A stretch of DNA of 64,000 nucleotides, from assembly GCA_015501605.1 (NCBI GenBank), contig JADNRZ010000004.1, positions 930,001 to 994,000 of the forward strand. Direction: 5' to 3'. The notes under the pieces were generated by a model that was not told the DNA's origin, did no database searches, and saw nothing but the letters and a program-made list of their open reading frames with translations. Shown piece after piece: positions 12,701 through 25,939 of the stretch. The position numbers and the translations under genes are program-made. This stretch comes from Panaeolus papilionaceus. Taxonomy: Eukaryota; Basidiomycota; Agaricomycetes; Agaricales. Position 1 is the stretch's first letter. Every line of letters starts with the position of its first letter.

Positions 12701-15700
12701 ATACAGGGAAGGCATAACGTCCGCAATCAAATCGACACCCTTCTGTTTTGACCAACGACCAACGAACACGAACAAATCAGAGTTGGGATCTTGCTTGATA
12801 CCCGCCCATTCCTGTGCCTGTCGTTTGAGCTCTGGCCTAGCGGCCTCTGCGACTTCGTCGATGTGGACATCCTTAGGTTTAGTAGGGTTCTCGTCAAGGG
12901 CTGCGATATCACTTGGATCCGGATTGGGTAGGGAATCAACATGTTTGAGTGTCCAGAGTGCAGGATACCTTGCCCAAGATCGTTTTCCGTACTTGTCTGA
13001 GACACCGGCAACACCAATACTCTTTTGATGTGTACTGATGAACGATGCGGCGGCATGGAGCAAGTTGAAAGTGTTTCCGAACTGCACATACTTGGTACAA
13101 TGTTCCTTGCTGATGTTAAAGGCCGAGCAGACTTCCTTCATTTCTTCCTTGGTGCGCAGAGGCCACAAGCCCTGGAACTCGGCATTATGAAGTGACAGGC
13201 AGACAGGGATGACCTTGGGAAGGAGATAGATTGGGGCGAGAGCACCGTGATAGTCGTTTATGTGGTAGATATCGATGGTAGGGAAGCGTCGGATAGTTGC
13301 AGCAATAGCCTGATTCCAAGTTGAGTAGAAGATGGCAGAAGACAAATCATCCATACGAGCGGGGTAGGGGTCAGCCTTGGTCTGTGCACGGAATACTGGA
13401 CTGTCGAGAATGACGTAGGTAATGTTGTCCAGAACGTGCGTCTCAACTTCGATTAGGTAGGGTTCGTTGAAGATGATAACTTCGATAGGTTCGGCCGGGT
13501 CTCCTGCAGGATATTCGACGTCCTTGACCTTGGGAATGACCCAGATGAGATCGACGTCCGTCATTGCTTTACCCATAAGAGAGGACATAACACCCAAACC
13601 ACCAATCTTGACCTTCAATTTCCAGTCAATGATTTCGTACTCGAGAGTGGCAATGAGACATTTTCTGCGCTTGTTCTTGTCCTCGGGCCAACCAATGATA
13701 TCGGTGTGGTGCTTGCCGCCAAATAGCTTCTCCGTGATAGGCACGGATTCCTTGTTTAGATCGGTGGTAGATTTGTTGCCTCCGAAAATGGGGAAGTAGT
13801 TGCTATGGTTCTTAGTCTTCACACCATACTGGTTGTGCTTGATGCCGTAAAACGACCACATGAAGATGAGAACCGCAAGGGTTCCAGTGATAATGGGGAT
13901 CGCAAGGAGAAGAGCATACATGATGGCGCCGACTGCAGCTTGACCACGAGGTTTCAAAGACCATTCCATCGTCGCATCGTCAACGAGAAGTGTCCAGGAT
14001 AGATGGGGAAGAGGTGGCGCTGAGATGTTGAGATAATTGGGTGCTACTGTGTTGGGTGGTAGTCTGTCGAGAACACCATCACCGTCTGCATCACCGTAGT
14101 AGTAGTCGTCGAAGCCCCAAACATTGAGTTGCATGTAGGTTGGCCAAGATGCCATGATCTGGAGCTCCCATTGACCTTCGTCGTTAAGCTCCATCTCGTG
14201 TGGGATACCAGCATCGAAGCCCCAGTTGTTGAATGGTCCACGAGCCAGGAAACGGGGGACACGACGCCCAGACTTGGGCCCGCTAATGTCGGCATGTACT
14301 ACAGCGGTTGCAGAGGCGGTTGCAGCACTCCAATCTATAATAAAAATAAAAAAGGTCAGATAATTTGTCAAAGCAGTAGATGGCTTCAAATGGGGCATGC
14401 TAAGCCGAAGCGCGCCATGCAAATAAGTCTCCGACGCCCATGGATAGTATGTCCTACACGACCGATATCGGGTTGTATATCCCAATGGAGTGGCAAGCAC
14501 AAAAGGACAAAGTTAGAGAATACTCACATTGCGCAATGATATGTTTTCCTTCCCAGAAATTATCCGAGCTGTCAAACATATCGGCGTCCAGAGTTGTGAC
14601 ATCTTCCCAGTCTTTCCAATCCGTCCAGTTGCGTCCAAAGTTCCATGAAACCCGCAGCTTGTCAGCGCCGTAGGCTTTGTGTGTGAAACTGTATTTTCCG
14701 TCTGACCCGCGGGTGAAGGAATCACTCTTGTCGAGATCGTTTTGAGGGAAGACTATTACATTGTCTGATGCACCCTTACGGAGGAGGAAGTGGTCGGTTG
14801 TCTACATAAACCGTCAGTAAAATGCAAGCCTTGATGGAAGAACAATACGTACACCAGTATTTCCGGTGCCCGCAGACGGTGCATTGGTGACTGTCATTGT
14901 CAAGACCCCATCTGGCACGTCGCTGATCGTGGCACTCCATCTCCAGACACTAGTAAACATGCCAGGAATCCTTGCGGGGTCAGGGTTCGTAACATTTCCG
15001 CAAACAGGAGTGCCGTTGATTTTTGGAGAGCCACCTTTACCTGAGCTTGCCATCGTGAATGTAGTGGCATTTGTAACGCCAGTACAGCTCATGGGCTGGT
15101 TGAACTCCAGGGTAACGTCGATAGAGTTAACATTTCCGTCATTTGCAATGCGAGCGTCGTGGCCGGGGGTGAATTTGGTGATGGCGGGAGGTGGAGGAAC
15201 CCACATCGAGTTGGGGACGAAAGCTTTAAACCCCCAAGCGTCGATTTCCAACGAAGGCATGCATCCGAAGAAGGGGGCGCGATTGTCGTTGTTCACGGAT
15301 TTTGTCGTGTTCTCCAAGGTCACTGTTTCGTAAGGTGCAAACAAATTCCTGATCACTGAACCACTGTTGAATGGAGACTCCATCCTATTGGGGTTCTTGC
15401 AAGGGAAATTGTAGGTCCTGGTCTGATTTTCATTCGTGTAGAACAACCAAACTGGGGTAGTGACACCATCCGGATTTTGGAAGTCAGGAACAATGTTCCT
15501 CGTAACAGCCCAAAGACCCATCTCAGTCGCAGTACCGTTGGAACCAGGTCGGTTGATAAAGTAAGTCCAGTTTCCGCTGGGAGACAGTGCAAAACCATCC
15601 TGTAGAGAGCCAAAGACAGAGCGAAGGTGATGAAATTGTGCAAACATGAGACGTGTGTCGGTGGTGGGATCGAAGTGGTCAAGAGAGTTCCAGTCATCGT

Positions 15701-17741
15701 GGCAGCCAAAGAGGGCTTTCTCGAGCGGCATGTTGAAGTATTGCTCTGAACCGAGGACGTAGCACCCATGACGCTTCCAAGCGGTGTTACTGAACATGGC
15801 TTGACGTCCGTACATATAATTTGAAGCACCGTTGTCAAAAAGGTAGAAATTTTGTTCTTCTCCATAGTAAAGCTAATGATGACACATGAGCAAATATTCA
15901 TAGAACCAAGGGCCTGATGAAACTCACTAATGGAATGCCGGGCATAACAAGGGCTGACAGGAAAGTGGCCAAGACACTGCGCTGAACACCGTTCTCCAAA
16001 CTGGGCCAACGGAAGATATCGAAGTTAGAGCTCCCAAACATGTGTCTCGGATCGACTTCATTGGTGTCAACATTCAAGAAATCGTTGGAAACAAACATCG
16101 TGTTCCAGGCATCGACGAGGTTGGGACCAGTGTCATAGGCGACCTGCAAGTTACCGTCCATACCAAGGAATCGTGCAATAGCACGATAAACAGAGTAATG
16201 GAAGGCCACCGCGTCTAATCCGGCGCGTGGAGAGTCCCGCAGGAAGAATTCGTTCTGGTCGCGAGTGACATTAATGGCAGAAAGAAAACCAGGAGGGCGT
16301 TGTTTTTCGGTTCGACCACGACCACTGCGCTACTATTAGCCATGTCACGATACACTAGTCGAAAAGAACGCACATGTAGAGAGCACCAAACGTGTCACCA
16401 CCAGTAACTTCACCAGGAATGAAAAAGTTGGTCTTGTTCACTGCATGGGCGCAAGCCTTGGTGTTAGTCGTCCATTCGGCCATGCCATCTACTGTGACTT
16501 GGGTAGCCTTGTCAATACGAATGGCATCGATATCCAAGGCTTGAATAGCCAAGCACGAAAAAACTTTGATCTTATCCATGACGGAGGGTTGCCATTCGCG
16601 AAGACGGTCTTGCACCGAAGCGAACTTGGAAAGCTGACGTTGCCAATCTGGATGGACACCGAATGCTTCCATGTCACCATATTGATCGAAATCACCGTTG
16701 AGGCATCCATTGGTAACGACCTTGACGACTTCACCATCATCTTGCCAAAAGGTTGGCATTTGACAACTATCGTTGCGCTCATTACCAATCTGGTAGAGAA
16801 GTTAATAACAAAGCTGATGTTTGAACGAGAAAGAACTGACAGTAAAATCACGGTATTCTGAGAAATTCCAAGGTACGTAGGCGGGTTTCTTCCAGACGGC
16901 GTTGTATTCGTTGAGATCAAACGGTGTGCTCGTGTTGAGATGACTGCGGGCACAAATGGGGAAATGTCAGCATGGTGGGTAAACTAAAATAGTGTTAGGC
17001 AAAACGCGAGGCATCATTTTTCGAAAGAAAGGTGTCTCGAAAGATGCCAAGGACGCGGCAATTTGTGGGTGAGCGTAGAAAGTAAGAGATAGAACGTACC
17101 CTTCGAAACCAATCAAGTCGGCCATGGTACCGACAGTGAAGTCGGCCATGAAATACATCCCGCGGGCATGAATAGCATCAATGGTGTCCTGCCAAACTTT
17201 AATGTTGCCATAATGAGGATCTAGAACGCTGAAGTCGAGTGGAGAGTAACCTGTTAGAGAGCAGCATGTAGTTAGAAAGACTGGACGGAAAGTGACGCGC
17301 AAGTATGGACTGACTGTCGGCCTGCCACAGCATGTTTATAAAGGGTGTTCCTGACATGAAGATGACCCTAACACCCATTCCATAGAGGTAATCGAGCTTG
17401 CTGACGAGACCTTTTAGGTCACCACCAATGCGTAGCTGGGTCTCTCTCCAATCCCATTCATAGACGCTCTTGAAGTAGTCGTTATTTTCTGGATCACCGT
17501 CGGCGAACTTGTCCAAGAGGATGGTATATGTTGGCAAAGCACGCCAGTTTCTTGGAGAAGCGGTATAAGGTCTATTTCCACGAACATTAGTCGTATACTG
17601 AGTTGGATTAGTTGCATCCTTGTTGGTATTAAGATTGTAATCGACTAGGTCCTCTCTCCATGGTGAAGCATTAGAAGTGAGTAGCAGAGAAGATGATAGA
17701 ATGAGAGATACGAAGCCCTGGAGCGCCCAAGGGAGCCGCAT
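9719..17741 (-). CDS. AGS1: Cell-wall alpha-1,3-glucan synthase
   Basis: Giant multidomain enzyme, about 2,400 residues over many exons, making cell-wall alpha-1,3-glucan. Order: signal peptide ([22 protein letters not shown]), then an extracellular GH13 amylase-like domain (about 17.7-15.3 kb) with [20 protein letters not shown], the catalytic region [12 protein letters not shown] and [14 protein letters not shown]. An Ig-like/Ca-binding region with [13 protein letters not shown] follows, then one membrane span ([20 protein letters not shown]). The cytosolic GT5 glycogen-synthase-like domain (about 13.7-12.3 kb) carries [32 protein letters not shown] and [15 protein letters not shown] Ser/Pro-rich linker and a C-terminal multi-span block (about 11.2-9.7 kb) ending KEQLARP complete it. 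The first intron splices QAD to [13 protein letters not shown]. The last intron (CTTG/GTGCGT to CAG) gives the end; reading through would add about 29 unrelated residues. A Met at 17783 is an alternative start, but the one at 17741 places the signal peptide correctly. Confidence 0.95.
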
Positions 17742-18346
17742 TCTTGCTAAAGAACGAGTTGTGGCTGCGCTTCGAAGCAGCAATAAGAGTGGTGAGGAAA
17801 GAAAAAAGAAAGGAACGAAAGGTGTTGAATATAAATGATTCCCTCAATTCCACTTGAACGGACAGCGCCCGCTACCCTTTTATTTGTAATTATTTGTTAT
17901 TACTCTCACACATAGCATTTTGACTTGGCCTTATCGACCCTTCAACTTTGAAACCTCACAAACCGCACCGCACTTTCAATTCAACGTTACAGACTCTGAA
18001 AACAACAAACCTATTCAAACAATTCCGCAATGAACGCAGGAAATCTTCAAAAGGGACTTGTAACTTCCATTCTCCGCAATGCCCGCTACTTACTTGTTTC
18101 TTTATGTAAATTCCCATTCGATCAAAATATATATATAAAATAAAAATAAAAATAATAGTATTAAAAATATTTAAAAGCTAGTTAGTAAGTAAAGAGAACC
18201 TTGGTTGCCAAGGTTTCATGATCAACTAGCATTTGGTAGTAGTATAGGTCAATAATTATTATCTCTTCCCTGCTCAACATCGTCGTTGTCGTCCTTTTCG
18301 TCTTCATCTTCGTTATCGTCTTTTATTTTATGTTATTTCATGTTAA
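17742..18346. promoter_or_regulatory. Divergent AGS1/STE11 promoter region
   Basis: 605 nt separating two divergent start codons. It includes a pure A/T stretch near 18125-18175 and pyrimidine-rich sequence near 18265-18330 just before the STE11 ATG, a common feature of fungal promoters. A nested inverted repeat lies inside it. No coding signal. Confidence 0.6.
18177..18230. repeat. Nested inverted repeat in AGS1/STE11 promoter
   Basis: Outer arms GCTAGTT (18177-18183) and AACTAGC (18224-18230) enclose a perfect inner inverted repeat, AACCTTGG (18197-18204) and CCAAGGTT (18208-18215), around a TTG centre. It could bind a dimeric regulator, form a cruciform, or form a hairpin if transcribed. 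It lies about 115 nt upstream of the STE11 ATG. Confidence 0.6.
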
Positions 18347-21300
18347 ATGTCAGCAGTAATATCCAGCAATTCACCAACAAACACAATACCATCATTACCA
18401 ACGACTTTACAGGGTCCGCGCTCTTTTATCAACCTAACTCATTCCGGTACTACTACTACCACCACCACTAACAACGCCATGAGGGCCTCTCCTCCTGTCC
18501 CTCAGAGGTATCAACCCCCTAATCCTATTGATCCTCCTACAGGAATATCTTATGCTGCTTTTCTACGCACATGGAACGATGACCATGTCCTCAAATGGCT
18601 CACAGAAATAAAATGTGCCAGCCATTATGATGCTTTCACCACCAATGAGATAAAAGGCGATGTACTCCTAGAGCTTGATCAAACAACTCTCAAGGAGATG
18701 GGTATTACTTCCATCGGAGACAGACTCAGGATTATCAACGCCGTTAAAGTTCTTCGTCAGCGGGTTGCAGCCAGTCGAGCCTCTGTCGCCCCTTTGTCTA
18801 TCCACAAGAACAACAATAGCGTCGACTTCTCTTATAATCCTCCAAAGTCAGAGTCTTCAAATACAAAAAATGTCAATCGTCGTCTCGAAAACGTTCGTCC
18901 TCCTGCTCTACAACTCAACCCCAATACAAGATCAGCAGACCTTCCATCTGTTTTACGCGACCAGCCTGACTCTGCACGAACTGTTGTTCATCCTCACAAT
19001 ACCACAATCACCGTACCTAACGGTCCATCTACATCTAATTCAAACATTTCTTTGGCATCGTCAATACGTCCTCTTCCTCAACCAACACCCATTACCAGCT
19101 CCACACCGCCCTCTAACCCCCCATCAACTATCACATCAACTGGAACTCCTAGTAGCGCCCATACTCCTGGCAGTGTTCGTCCAGTCCTTCCCCCTCTTCC
19201 ACCTCCTCCTCGTGGTCAACCTCCTCTTCCCCCTGGCGCAACACGAGTCGGTGCTGGCCGTAATCTTCCCCCATCATCTGGAGAACCCCCTGTTTACCAA
19301 CCACCACCTCCCCCAGGGAGTACAGCTACCGCACAAAATGGCACAGCTACTCCAACAACAACAGGTACACCTCGCACTGCTCACCTTCCCGCCGATCCTA
19401 GACCGGGTAACGTGGGCGGTCAGAAGTTTGGCCTGGGGATCGGACCTGCTGCACGCTCAATTTCTCCTATTCCACCTACGAGGGTGAGGCCTGCTGTGTC
19501 CCCTGGTCCCGGTTCTACGCATAACCGGATGGGCTCAACATCAGCCAATGTCAATGGAGGCGCCCCGACCAAAGGCTTGCCCGGCCGCCCTGGTGCTAAT
19601 AACAATACAAATACCGCTACGCCTGCTGCAAGTAATCACCCATATGCGACGGCTGGTGCTGCTATTCTTTCTCCCATTGATGAAGCATTTCCCTCTTCTT
19701 CGCAAGGATCCCAATCGACAACCTCTTCGTTCAGTGTTGGTAAGGGTCCTTTCCCAGCCACTCCAAACCCCCAAGGTGGCTCTGGTTCGCCTAACAATGG
19801 CAGTGCGGCCAACGGTGTAACCAACCCATCTCTGACAGATTTGAGGAGGAAACTCGTCAAATTCGTGTTGCCTGAACAAGAGCAAGGTTTCGGACCAGGC
19901 GTTGGCCTTTCTTTTACCATCGACGTCGCTGCTTGTGCAGGTGGTGTTGAGGTTCTGGAGCGCGTCTTGCGCAAATTTGGAAGTTCAGGCATCGGGAAAG
20001 AAGGAAGTGTTCTTCAAGTTGGTCAAACTGACGAAGGAGGTCTTGTTGTTGATGGATATGGCGTATTTTTGGACAGGAACGCTGGTATGTGCTACATAAA
20101 CTCTCATCTTAAAAACTATTCACCATTGTTGCCTTCTTAGTTGTACCTCTAACCGAAGCGGAACTCCTCTCCATTTGCCACGCGCCCGATCATCCTACCC
20201 GCGATGGAGGTCTAGCTCTTCGTCGAATCCCTACTGCAACAACTACCGCAGCTCTGCCTATAAACCAGTCATCCAAGACGAAGCGGGCAAGCAGTATCAG
20301 CATTCTCAGCGGTCTTGGAGTTCGTGACCCCGAACGCGCATTAGAACCACCTCCTTCACCTTCTGGGAAATCATTTATGTCTTATACCTCCAATGCGTCA
20401 TCATCTACGAGAGGCAGCACGGGTGCCAGTCCAATGTCATCCATGACAACTATTGGAGGTTCCTCAAGTCCCAACTCGCCAAATGCGAAGCGACCGAGCA
20501 AGCTGCGCAACTTCTTCGGACAACGCCCACCGAGCGAACTCATCACAACGCACTTGACTGAATATTTTCCGAACGCAGAGAAAAAGGTGTTGGCTAGAAC
20601 TGCCCGAAACTCCGTGTATAGAAAGCGAGATTCCATTGCTAGCTCGGTGTTTAACCAGCATGGCCACACCTCAAGGGCCAGCACAGCAACAATTCCTCCT
20701 CCTGTACCAGATAAGAACGGAGGACTACTTGGAGTTGACGACAATATTCCTAGGATGTCTCTCTCGACAGAGGATGGCAAGAGCGTGGACCTCGTTCCCT
20801 ACGCCGATGGCTATCGTACTGCCCCTTCCGCGTCTTCTGGCAGCAATGGTCGACGAGGATACAGAGAAAACCATCAACTCCCCCCAATTCCGTTCCCAAC
20901 AGAGTCATTCTCTGCATCCATGGAAGACCTCACCACCCCGACGGTCGCCACACATCCACAACACTCGAACTCTGCCGCCGCGAATGGCAGAGATGGCGTT
21001 CGCCAACTTCCATCAACGCACCAATATGCAGCTTCACCGCCAGCGCAGTACTTGCACTATAATCCTTCCTCTCTCCAGGCAGGACAGTTGGGCACCCCGA
21101 CAGGTAGCCAGCCGCTCCCGGCGCCGCCAAGGACGAAGCGCATGTCAAGGACAATGTCGATACAGTCAAAGAGGCAATCGTATGGACACTATGGAGCTGC
21201 CACAGCCGCGGGCGCAGCGTACAGAAATGCAGCAGGATCACCCGCGCGCAATAGTGAGGTTATTGATGGGGCAGATGGAAGTGGATACAACTACCTCAGT

Positions 21301-23283
21301 GAGTTGCGAAGTAGCGCGAACAGGAAGGACCTTGGCAAGGATAGGAGTGATACTGCCAGTCTCATGACTGTGGACGAAATTACTGCCAACGTAGAGAGCA
21401 GACGGGCTAGTAGGGCGTATCGCGCTGCGCAAAGGGAGAGGGAGCGAGAAAGGGAGAGGGAGAAGATGATGGATAGCAAGGACTCTGACCTCGACGAGTG
21501 GACGAAGGTCGATACGGATATGGAGGGAGATGTGCCGAAAGCCGTCGCTCCTGATGGACGCGATGAGGACTTGGAAGAGGAGGTGGGAGGAGGTGTTAGG
21601 TCTGATTCAGACTTGGATGACACAGACCCCCATGGTGTTATGCTTTCCGATGATGAGGACGAAGATGGTGTGGGTGGTGTGGGAAGTGACGAAGAGGATG
21701 TTGTAGACGTCGACGATGAGGACGAAAGTGATGTTGACAGTGAAGGCGCCGAAGACGAAGAACTTAGCTTGGATGTTGATGAGGACGGCCAGATAAGAAA
21801 TGTGATGAATGCAAGAAAAGGTGCGTCATGATTCCGTTTTTGCGTTATTTTGCATGGCTGATGATCTTATTCTACCTTTGTTTTATGTTCCTCTTTCACG
21901 ATGCTCGACCCCCCTTATCCTGTTTGCTAACATCTATCCGACATAAACGCTATTAATTCCTTTATGGTTTGGCTATCCCAACCGAAAACACCTTCTGATC
22001 ATCACTGCCTCGCCACAAACCTTGCCTCCGATACTCTACCACCGATCCATTCAATTGTCGATGACCTGTTTGTCAAACCACACTACATCTCCTCATGGTA
22101 ACTGAATCAACGACACGCATACATCGCGCAACCTACACTTGCGCCCTGCTCAACCCTGCATCATGACGTGACCTGTCCAATAACTATCTCGCTTCGTGCT
22201 GCTGCTGCTCTGGCAACTCAACGCCTTTTCTGGCTTAACCTAAACACCCCTTGTTCGATTATGACCTATGCATGCCTCTTCTTTTTCTAGCCAACAAATG
22301 GATCAAGGGTGCGCTTATCGGCGCTGGATCTTTCGGAAAGGTCTACCTCGGCATGGACGCGTCCAGCGGACTGCTTATGGCCGTCAAACAGGTGGAACTA
22401 CCTACTGGTTCTGGACCGAACCAAGAAAGGAAGAAGAGCATGCTCAATGCCCTAGAGCGCGAGATTGAGCTTTTGAAGAATTTGCAGCATGAAAACATTG
22501 TGCAATATCTCTGTAAGTACCTATCTTTCTAGATCTGCACACAGTTGTTTATTTGTCATTTTTAGATTCCTCGATCGATGAGGAGTTCCTCAACATTTTC
22601 CTTGAGTACGTACCTGGTGGATCTGTCACTGCCCTCTTACGGTCATATGGCGCGTTCGAGGAGCCCTTGGTCCGCAACTTTGTCCGCCAGATACTGCAGG
22701 GTTTGAACTATCTGCATGAGAGGGATATCATCCATCGGGACATTAAGGGAGCAAATATGCTGGTCGATAACAAGGGTGGTATCAAGATTTCTGACTTTGG
22801 CATCTCAAAGAAAGTTGACGACAGTAAGTCATTACGCCATTCATTTAAGAATCATGAATTAAATCAGCATTACTCTTCAGTTTCGTTGACTGGAAATCGC
22901 ATCAATCGTCCTTCCCTGCAAGGCTCAGTATTCTGGATGGCTCCAGAAGTCGTCAAGCAGACGGGACACACTCGCAAAGCGGATATTTGGAGTTTGGGAT
23001 GCCTTGTGGTGGAAATGTTTACAGGTGAACATCCTTGGGCGCAGCTCACCCAAATGCAGGCAATCTTCAAGGTACATTTGTCTCGGTTTTTTCAAATCTC
23101 ATTTTATACTGATGACCCGTCATCCCCTAGATTGGTTCGTCAGCCAGGCCCACCATTCCTTCCGATATCTCGCCTGAAGCACAGGACTTTCTTCGCAAAA
23201 CATTTGAGATTAACCACGAGCTTCGACCATCCGCAGACGAACTGCTCAACCACCCTTGGATTACTGGGGCCAACTCCGAGTAA
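18347..23283 (+). CDS. STE11: MAP kinase kinase kinase Ste11
   Basis: MAPKKK of the mating/filamentation (and possibly osmotic) cascade. Six exons: 18347-20084, 20141-21820, 22291-22512, 22566-22823, 22881-23071 and 23131-23283, giving 1,413 residues. A SAM domain occupies about residues 73-140 ([34 protein letters not shown]). A long Pro/Ser/Thr-rich linker follows, then a Ras-association-like segment ([17 protein letters not shown], about 500-600), a basic block typical of Ste11 ([17 protein letters not shown]) and a strongly acidic stretch (about 1040-1130). The kinase domain runs from about 1145: glycine loop GAGSFGKV, lysine in MAVKQVEL, catalytic loop [14 protein letters not shown] in [16 protein letters not shown] and DIWSLGC. 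The intron before the kinase exons is 470 nt, far longer than the others. It diverges from AGS1. Confidence 0.93.
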
Positions 23284-24025
23284 GCTCAGCGCCCGTTGCC
23301 CACTCATTGGGGTATGGCCATACAGCATCCTCATTCATACGGCCTCACCGCATTCCTTCCGCCTTCAACTCTCTTCTCTCCTGCAAATGGCGCCAATTTC
23401 GTTATCTTGCTCTCATGTTTTATACCTCCCTTCGTTTCACCTTTAACTCGCCTCTTTCGATATGCGATGCAGCAATGGCGCTGCACTTGGTTCGTTCCGA
23501 GGGCCTATCGCCTTAAGTTATTCCCATTATGTCCATCCATGATTTCGTCTTCCTCCCTCCCACTACGTTTTTCACTTTTTTGGACTACTCATCATATCCC
23601 CATCTTAACTATTTGTATGCCACCATTCACGAAACACACCCTTATAAGTACATTGGCCGGTCAGGTATTTTTCTGTATCCACACCTTCATTCCACGTGAT
23701 CTGATATACATTTATGATTACTGAACCCCTTCAATTTTATTTCGCTGGTTGGCTCTCTTGTAGGTTCCCTTATTCTTGTCTAGACAGGTTATCTGCCGTT
23801 GTATCGTCTTGTACATCCTTAATGTAACCCCGCCATTGGATCTGCAACTTGCAAGTGTTGATGAACTGCATGATACCGCTATATCTGCCTCACAAAGATC
23901 GGTGCCACAACTGATGAGGTACATTCCAACTCGGTTTCCTCTTCTGCGATTGGCCTAATGACTTGCCGTGTGCACACCTTAATAAGTGCAATGATACAAT
24001 TGGCTATCAATACGGGAATCGTACA
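23284..24025. other. Intergenic, convergent 3' flanks of STE11 and the oxidoreductase
   Basis: About 740 nt between two converging stop codons. Open frames here overlap the end of STE11 in other frames or lack any family pattern. Nothing supportable besides 3' UTRs. Confidence 0.55.
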
Positions 24026-25311
24026 CTAAGGGGTCTCTTGTGGTCGAACAACTAGTTTGACGCGGGTCACGTTCCCAGTTTCCAGCCTCTTCAATCCATC
24101 TAGTATGCCATAAAGGCCGTTAGGAAGGACTTCGACGCGATTGGCCTGTGTTTGGTGGAATCCGTAAGTACGAGCACAAAACTGAGGACGCTAATCCTAC
24201 CTTTATACGACCAGTCGCAAGCCAACCATAGACCAGATCATGGTACAGGTTCTCGAAGAGCACCTTCTGGTGGGGTGCTCTCAAAATAGCCCTTATAACA
24301 CTGAATTTTTTGTCATCAGTGTCTGCCAATCCGTCTGAAGGTAGCGCTACAAGTTCAAGCTGTCCGCCAGGAGCAAGAGCATCCCAGGCAAGTTTTTGTG
24401 TCTCGGGAAGGGATATGGCGTCATATGCGAACTTCAAGGGCTGTTCGCCAAGTGTTTCTTTGATTTTGGTTGAAATAGCTTCCATTGATAGGTTACGGTC
24501 GATGATGTGTGTTGCTCCGAGTGCTTGAAGGTCGTCAGAATTGGTCAGGGATGATGTTGTGATTATTGTTGAGAAGCCAGATATCTTAGCAAACTGAATG
24601 ACTATGAGGTGAGGTGTTGAATCGGTTATTTGACTCAGGCTGGCTGGAACACCAAAAATACTTACCTGCTTGCCCGACAGATCCAGACCCATTCATCACA
24701 AGAAGTGCTTCTCCAGCATATATATTCTCCGTTTCTGGGGCGGTTGGTGGGGTAAGACCGAGCCCATGAGGACTGGCGTTGTACAGTCCCCCATATGAGG
24801 TGGTGAGTGCTGTGGGCAATGTCGCAGCCTCTTCATACGAAACTCCATCAGGGATCTAAATGCAAACCATGGGTTAAAAACTGGCTAAGTTAATTCTAAT
24901 GTTCTGCACCTTTGCTGTTGTGACTGCTAGGCCAAGAGTGTACTGCTGAAATCCTTGGTCACTGTTGGTCAATCTTCCTTGGCAGAATCTGGTGAAGCGC
25001 TCGTTAGCCAAGACCAGAATACAGATCCAACTTTAAACATCTACATACACTCTATCTCCTTTCTTAAAGTCATGGACACTATCTCCGACCTCTTCAACAT
25101 CCCCTGCAATATCTTGACCCAATATGGCTGGGTAGGATGTAATAAGTGGAGGTGCATACTTCTGAACTTTCCAGTCTACTGGATTCAATGCGACTGCCCT
25201 GATATTGATGAGGATCTCCCCTGGACCAGGCTCGTAGACACTAATCTCTTTCACCACAAAATTGCCGAATTTTTCTTCCAGGATCAGAGCTTTTTGAGTA
25301 CGAGGGGTCAT
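24026..25311 (-). CDS. ToxD-like medium-chain dehydrogenase/reductase
   Basis: NAD(P)H-dependent oxidoreductase of the zinc-independent MDR/quinone-oxidoreductase branch, often annotated as ToxD-like. The start MTPRTQKALILEEKFGNFVV leads into the GroES-like fold with VALNPVDWKVQKYAPP and YPAILGQDIAGDVEEVGDSV. The Rossmann part has EALLVMNGSGSVGQ (the glycine motif) and ALGATHIIDRNLS. The end is NRVEVLPNGLYGILDGLKRL and RPQETP. The usual structural zinc cysteines are absent, as in this branch. A Met at 25338 is an alternative start, but a TATA box at 25355-25363 lies so close that transcription would probably begin after it. Substrate unknown. Confidence 0.87.
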
Positions 25312-25354
25312 ATCGAATATTCGCTGCGATAAGGACAAACGCTTGTACTAGGCC

Positions 25355-25363
25355 CTATTTATA
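25355..25363 (-). promoter_or_regulatory. TATA box of the ToxD-like oxidoreductase gene
   Basis: The minus strand reads TATAAATAG, a near-perfect TATA box, 44 nt before the ATG at 25311. With initiation about 30 nt downstream, the transcript would start near 25325, so the ATG at 25311 is first and the one at 25338 would be outside the mRNA. Confidence 0.5.
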
Positions 25364-25939
25364 CGAACGGTGAATTCAATTCGAGCCATTTGAGATATAG
25401 ATGATAAAGCAATAATCAACTGCGCAGCCCAATGATGCCATACTTACTCATGAAGTATATAGAGCAATGTTCAATTGAATGCACTTTCAACATGATTTGT
25501 GAGACTGGCACGCCATAACCTTTGCCGACCACAAACGCAACCCCGGCGCTTGGTACGATGAATCGCCGATGATCAGTCTTTTGTCAAATCCCAAGGGCAC
25601 GATTATGGATAGGAGTGAACATTTATGTATACCTCCATGCGAAGGTACGAATTCAGACAAAAACGATACAGTATAATAATGTTGCTACCAAGCCGATAGG
25701 ACTGAGGGCCGATCTCTTGGACGCAGGGCCCAGTGCGATCATCCAGAGATTGAAAATATAGGGCTGCTTTCCATGCCATACCGTCTTCGTTCCATTGGCG
25801 GTGGTGAAGATTTATCGAGCGCTATGTCACTCTTTTTATTCTTGTCCTTCTGGAGGTCATCGTACACATGATATTAACTGACTGGCCGACTGGCTGTCCT
25901 CAGTCCCATAGACCAAGGAAGAAACAGCGAACCGGGTGC
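25364..25939. other. Intergenic, no gene seen
   Basis: About 575 nt between the TATA box of the oxidoreductase gene and the stop of the cyclic phosphodiesterase gene. No open frame of credible length, repeat or RNA was recognised. Confidence 0.55.

Noticed and set aside
18125..18175. Possible origin of replication or centromere-like A/T tract
   Set aside because: The tract is only about 50 nt and lies in an ordinary divergent promoter; no supporting element.
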